DNA from: Tardiphaga sp. vice304
GTDB taxonomy: Bacteria; Pseudomonadota; Alphaproteobacteria; Rhizobiales; Xanthobacteraceae
Assembly: GCF_007018905.1 (NCBI RefSeq)
Contig: NZ_CP041402.1
Span: forward strand, 806,001-870,000
Reading direction: 5' to 3'
DNA: 64,000 bases
Below are positions 62,525 to 64,000 of this stretch, piece after piece. The notes below the pieces were generated by a model, which was given only the letters and a program-made list of their open reading frames with translations, was not told the origin of the DNA and did not search any database. A program made the position numbers and the translations under genes. Position 1 is the stretch's first letter. The number at the start of each line of letters is the position of its first letter.

Positions 62525-64000
62525 ATGAGTTCGATGCCAGCATTATCCGACAGAGCCCAGACCGGAATATGGGGTCTGGATAATATTCTCTCGGGCGGTT
62601 TTTCGCGCGGTCATGTCTTCCTTGTCGAAGGCGCGCCCGGCACCGGCAAGACGACCGTCGCGCTGCAGTTCCTGCAGGAGGGCGCACGCCGGGGCGAAAA
62701 GGGGCTCTACATCACCCTGTCGGAAACCGAAGCCGAACTGCGCGATGGTGCGGCGTCGCACGGCTGGACGCTCGGTGACGGCATCGAGGTGTTCGAACTG
62801 CTGCCGCCGGAAAGCCTGCTGGATTCCGATCAGCAGCAAAGCCTGCTGTACTCTTCCGACCTCGAACTTGGCGAAACCACCAAGCAGATCTTCGAGGCCG
62901 TTGAGCGCGTGCAGCCCATGCGCGTCGTGCTCGACAGCCTGTCGGAAATCCGGCTGCTGGCGCAGAGCTCGTTGCGGTACCGCCGACAGATCCTTGCCAT
63001 CAAGCATTACTTCGCCAGGTTCGGCACCACGGTCATGCTGCTTGATGATCTCACTGCCGAGGTCGCCGACAAGACCGTGCACAGCGTCGCGCACGGGGTG
63101 CTGAGGCTTGAAGAACTGGCGCCGGCCTACGGCGCCGAGCGCCGCCGCGCCCGCGTCATCAAATATCGCGGCGTCAAGTTTCGCGGCGGCTATCACGACC
63201 TCACCATCACCAGGGGCGGCCTCAACGTGTTTCCGCGCCTGGTGGCCTCGGAATATCGCAGCCAGCTGGCGCGCTCGACAAAGTCATCCGGCATTGCCGA
63301 ATTGGACAAGCTGCTGGGCGGCGGCATCGAGACCGGGTCGAGCACGCTGGTGCTGGGGCCTGCCGGCACCGGTAAGTCGCTTGTCGCCATCACCAATGTC
63401 GTCGCCGCGATCCGACGCGGCGAGAAGGCTGCGCTGTTCGTATTCGACGAGGAGCTGGGACTGCTGTTCGATCGCATGAAGAAGATGAACATTGATCTCG
63501 CCGCGATGCAGAAGTCCGGGCATCTGGTCGTCGAACAGGTCGACGCCGCCGAATTGTCGCCCGGCGAATTCGCCCATCGGGTGCGCCGGCAGATCGACGA
63601 GCACGATATCAAGACCGTGGTGATCGACAGCCTCAACGGCTACCAGGCGGCGATGCCGGAGGAAAATTCGCTGATCCTGCACATGCACGAGCTGCTGCAG
63701 TATCTGAACCGACGCGGTGCGGCGACCTTCATGACGGTGGCACAGCACGGGCTGGTGGGCGACATGAAGGCGCCGATCGATGTCACTTATCTTGCCGACA
63801 CGGTAATCCTGCTGCGCTACTTTGAAGCCACTGGCAGCGTGCGGCGCGCCGTCTCGGTGATCAAGAAGCGCACCGGTAGCCATGAGGACACGATCCGCGA
63901 ATACCGGATCGATCATCGCGGACTGACCATCGGCGCGCCATTGACCGAATTCCAGGGCGTGCTGCGTGGCGTGCCGATCTATAGCGGCGCCGCATTGCTG
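62525..64000 (+). CDS. KaiC-like double RecA-fold ATPase (cut by window end)
   Basis: 492 codons are visible and the frame continues past 64000. There are two KaiC domains. Walker A GAPGTGKTT is at 36-44 and GPAGTGKS at 278-285. Glu pairs (SETE at about 66-69; DEE at 308-310) stand in the catalytic position. The C-terminal KKRTGSHEDTIREY matches KaiC CII. The Ser431/Thr432 phosphosite pair of cyanobacterial KaiC falls on Thr421/Tyr422 here, so the phospho-timer is probably altered. No kaiA or kaiB in the window. Related proteins in this group are usually followed by a kinase. Likely a signalling ATPase, not a proven clock. Confidence 0.85.
   Translation, partial: MSSMPALSDRAQTGIWGLDNILSGGFSRGHVFLVEGAPGTGKTTVALQFLQEGARRGEKGLYITLSETEAELRDGAASHGWTLGDGIEVFELLPPESLLDSDQQQSLLYSSDLELGETTKQIFEAVERVQPMRVVLDSLSEIRLLAQSSLRYRRQILAIKHYFARFGTTVMLLDDLTAEVADKTVHSVAHGVLRLEELAPAYGAERRRARVIKYRGVKFRGGYHDLTITRGGLNVFPRLVASEYRSQLARSTKSSGIAELDKLLGGGIETGSSTLVLGPAGTGKSLVAITNVVAAIRRGEKAALFVFDEELGLLFDRMKKMNIDLAAMQKSGHLVVEQVDAAELSPGEFAHRVRRQIDEHDIKTVVIDSLNGYQAAMPEENSLILHMHELLQYLNRRGAATFMTVAQHGLVGDMKAPIDVTYLADTVILLRYFEATGSVRRAVSVIKKRTGSHEDTIREYRIDHRGLTIGAPLTEFQGVLRGVPIYSGAALL

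Noticed and set aside
1..64000. CRISPR arrays
   Set aside because: No run of regularly spaced identical 24-40 bp repeats was seen. The repeats present are dispersed palindromes.
62525..64000. A complete circadian clock locus
   Set aside because: Only kaiC-like is present, with altered phosphosites and no kaiA or kaiB in view. Calling it a clock is not supported.

Overview
The window is chromosomal DNA from an alphaproteobacterium of the Bradyrhizobium / Rhodopseudomonas / Nitrobacter group (Nitrobacteraceae). The basis is high GC with strong third-position G/C bias, the block ptsP-prfA-prmC-DUF4167, the block comF-grxC-nitrilase-DUF1178, an NdvA-type exporter, several TRAP-TAXI receptors, DUF6894, and many intergenic palindromic repeats of the kind that fill these genomes. 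I cannot name the species from sequence alone.

Layout. 1-8.5 kb is core: PaaI-type thioesterase, Nudix hydrolase, secreted protein, DUF4167 RNA-linked protein, prmC, prfA and ptsP. 8.94-18.67 kb is a mobile element between ptsP and lysC, two genes I expect to be neighbours in relatives. It is bounded by an 18-bp perfect direct repeat, and removing one copy plus the intervening DNA re-forms a complete chromosomal palindromic repeat. The element carries a tyrosine recombinase, a homolog of the 5-hydroxymethyl-dU DNA kinase / thymine-hypermodification helical domain, two small Gly-rich secreted proteins, a leftward AlpA / prim-pol / RepA-like ATPase replication block whose prim-pol is frameshifted, a possible origin, a small-terminase-like protein and several small genes of unknown role. 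Size and content resemble a phage satellite or small integrative element.

18.7-26.7 kb: lysC, a PH-domain membrane protein and ubiG, then a five-gene phosphorelay cluster (receiver; His-box/LuxR fusion; PAS-kinase-REC-REC; REC-Hpt; REC-REC), mostly with overlapping start and stop codons. 26.7-34.9 kb: an MFS tail remnant, a UlaG-like hydrolase, EamA exporters, the comF-grxC-nitrilase-DUF1178-EamA operon, a methyltransferase, mutT-argJ and small exported proteins. 35-45.6 kb: transport-rich, with a TctC/Bug receptor, a decayed MFS gene beside an orphan HigA with a HigB tail, three TAXI receptors with one fused TRAP permease, and a PrpE-like acyl-CoA synthetase. 45.8-64 kb: lipoprotein, OmpW, PhnA-like protein, a DUF1013 (TrcR-type) regulator, ispH-thrB-rnhA, peroxiredoxin, fadD, D,D-carboxypeptidase, NdvA-like ABC exporter, NMT1-type binding protein, YqaA, nitronate monooxygenase-like enzyme, acyl-CoA thioesterase, and a double-domain KaiC-like ATPase cut by the window end.

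Intergenic space holds at least five palindromic repeat families, several with more than one copy here. I found no tRNA, rRNA or CRISPR array.
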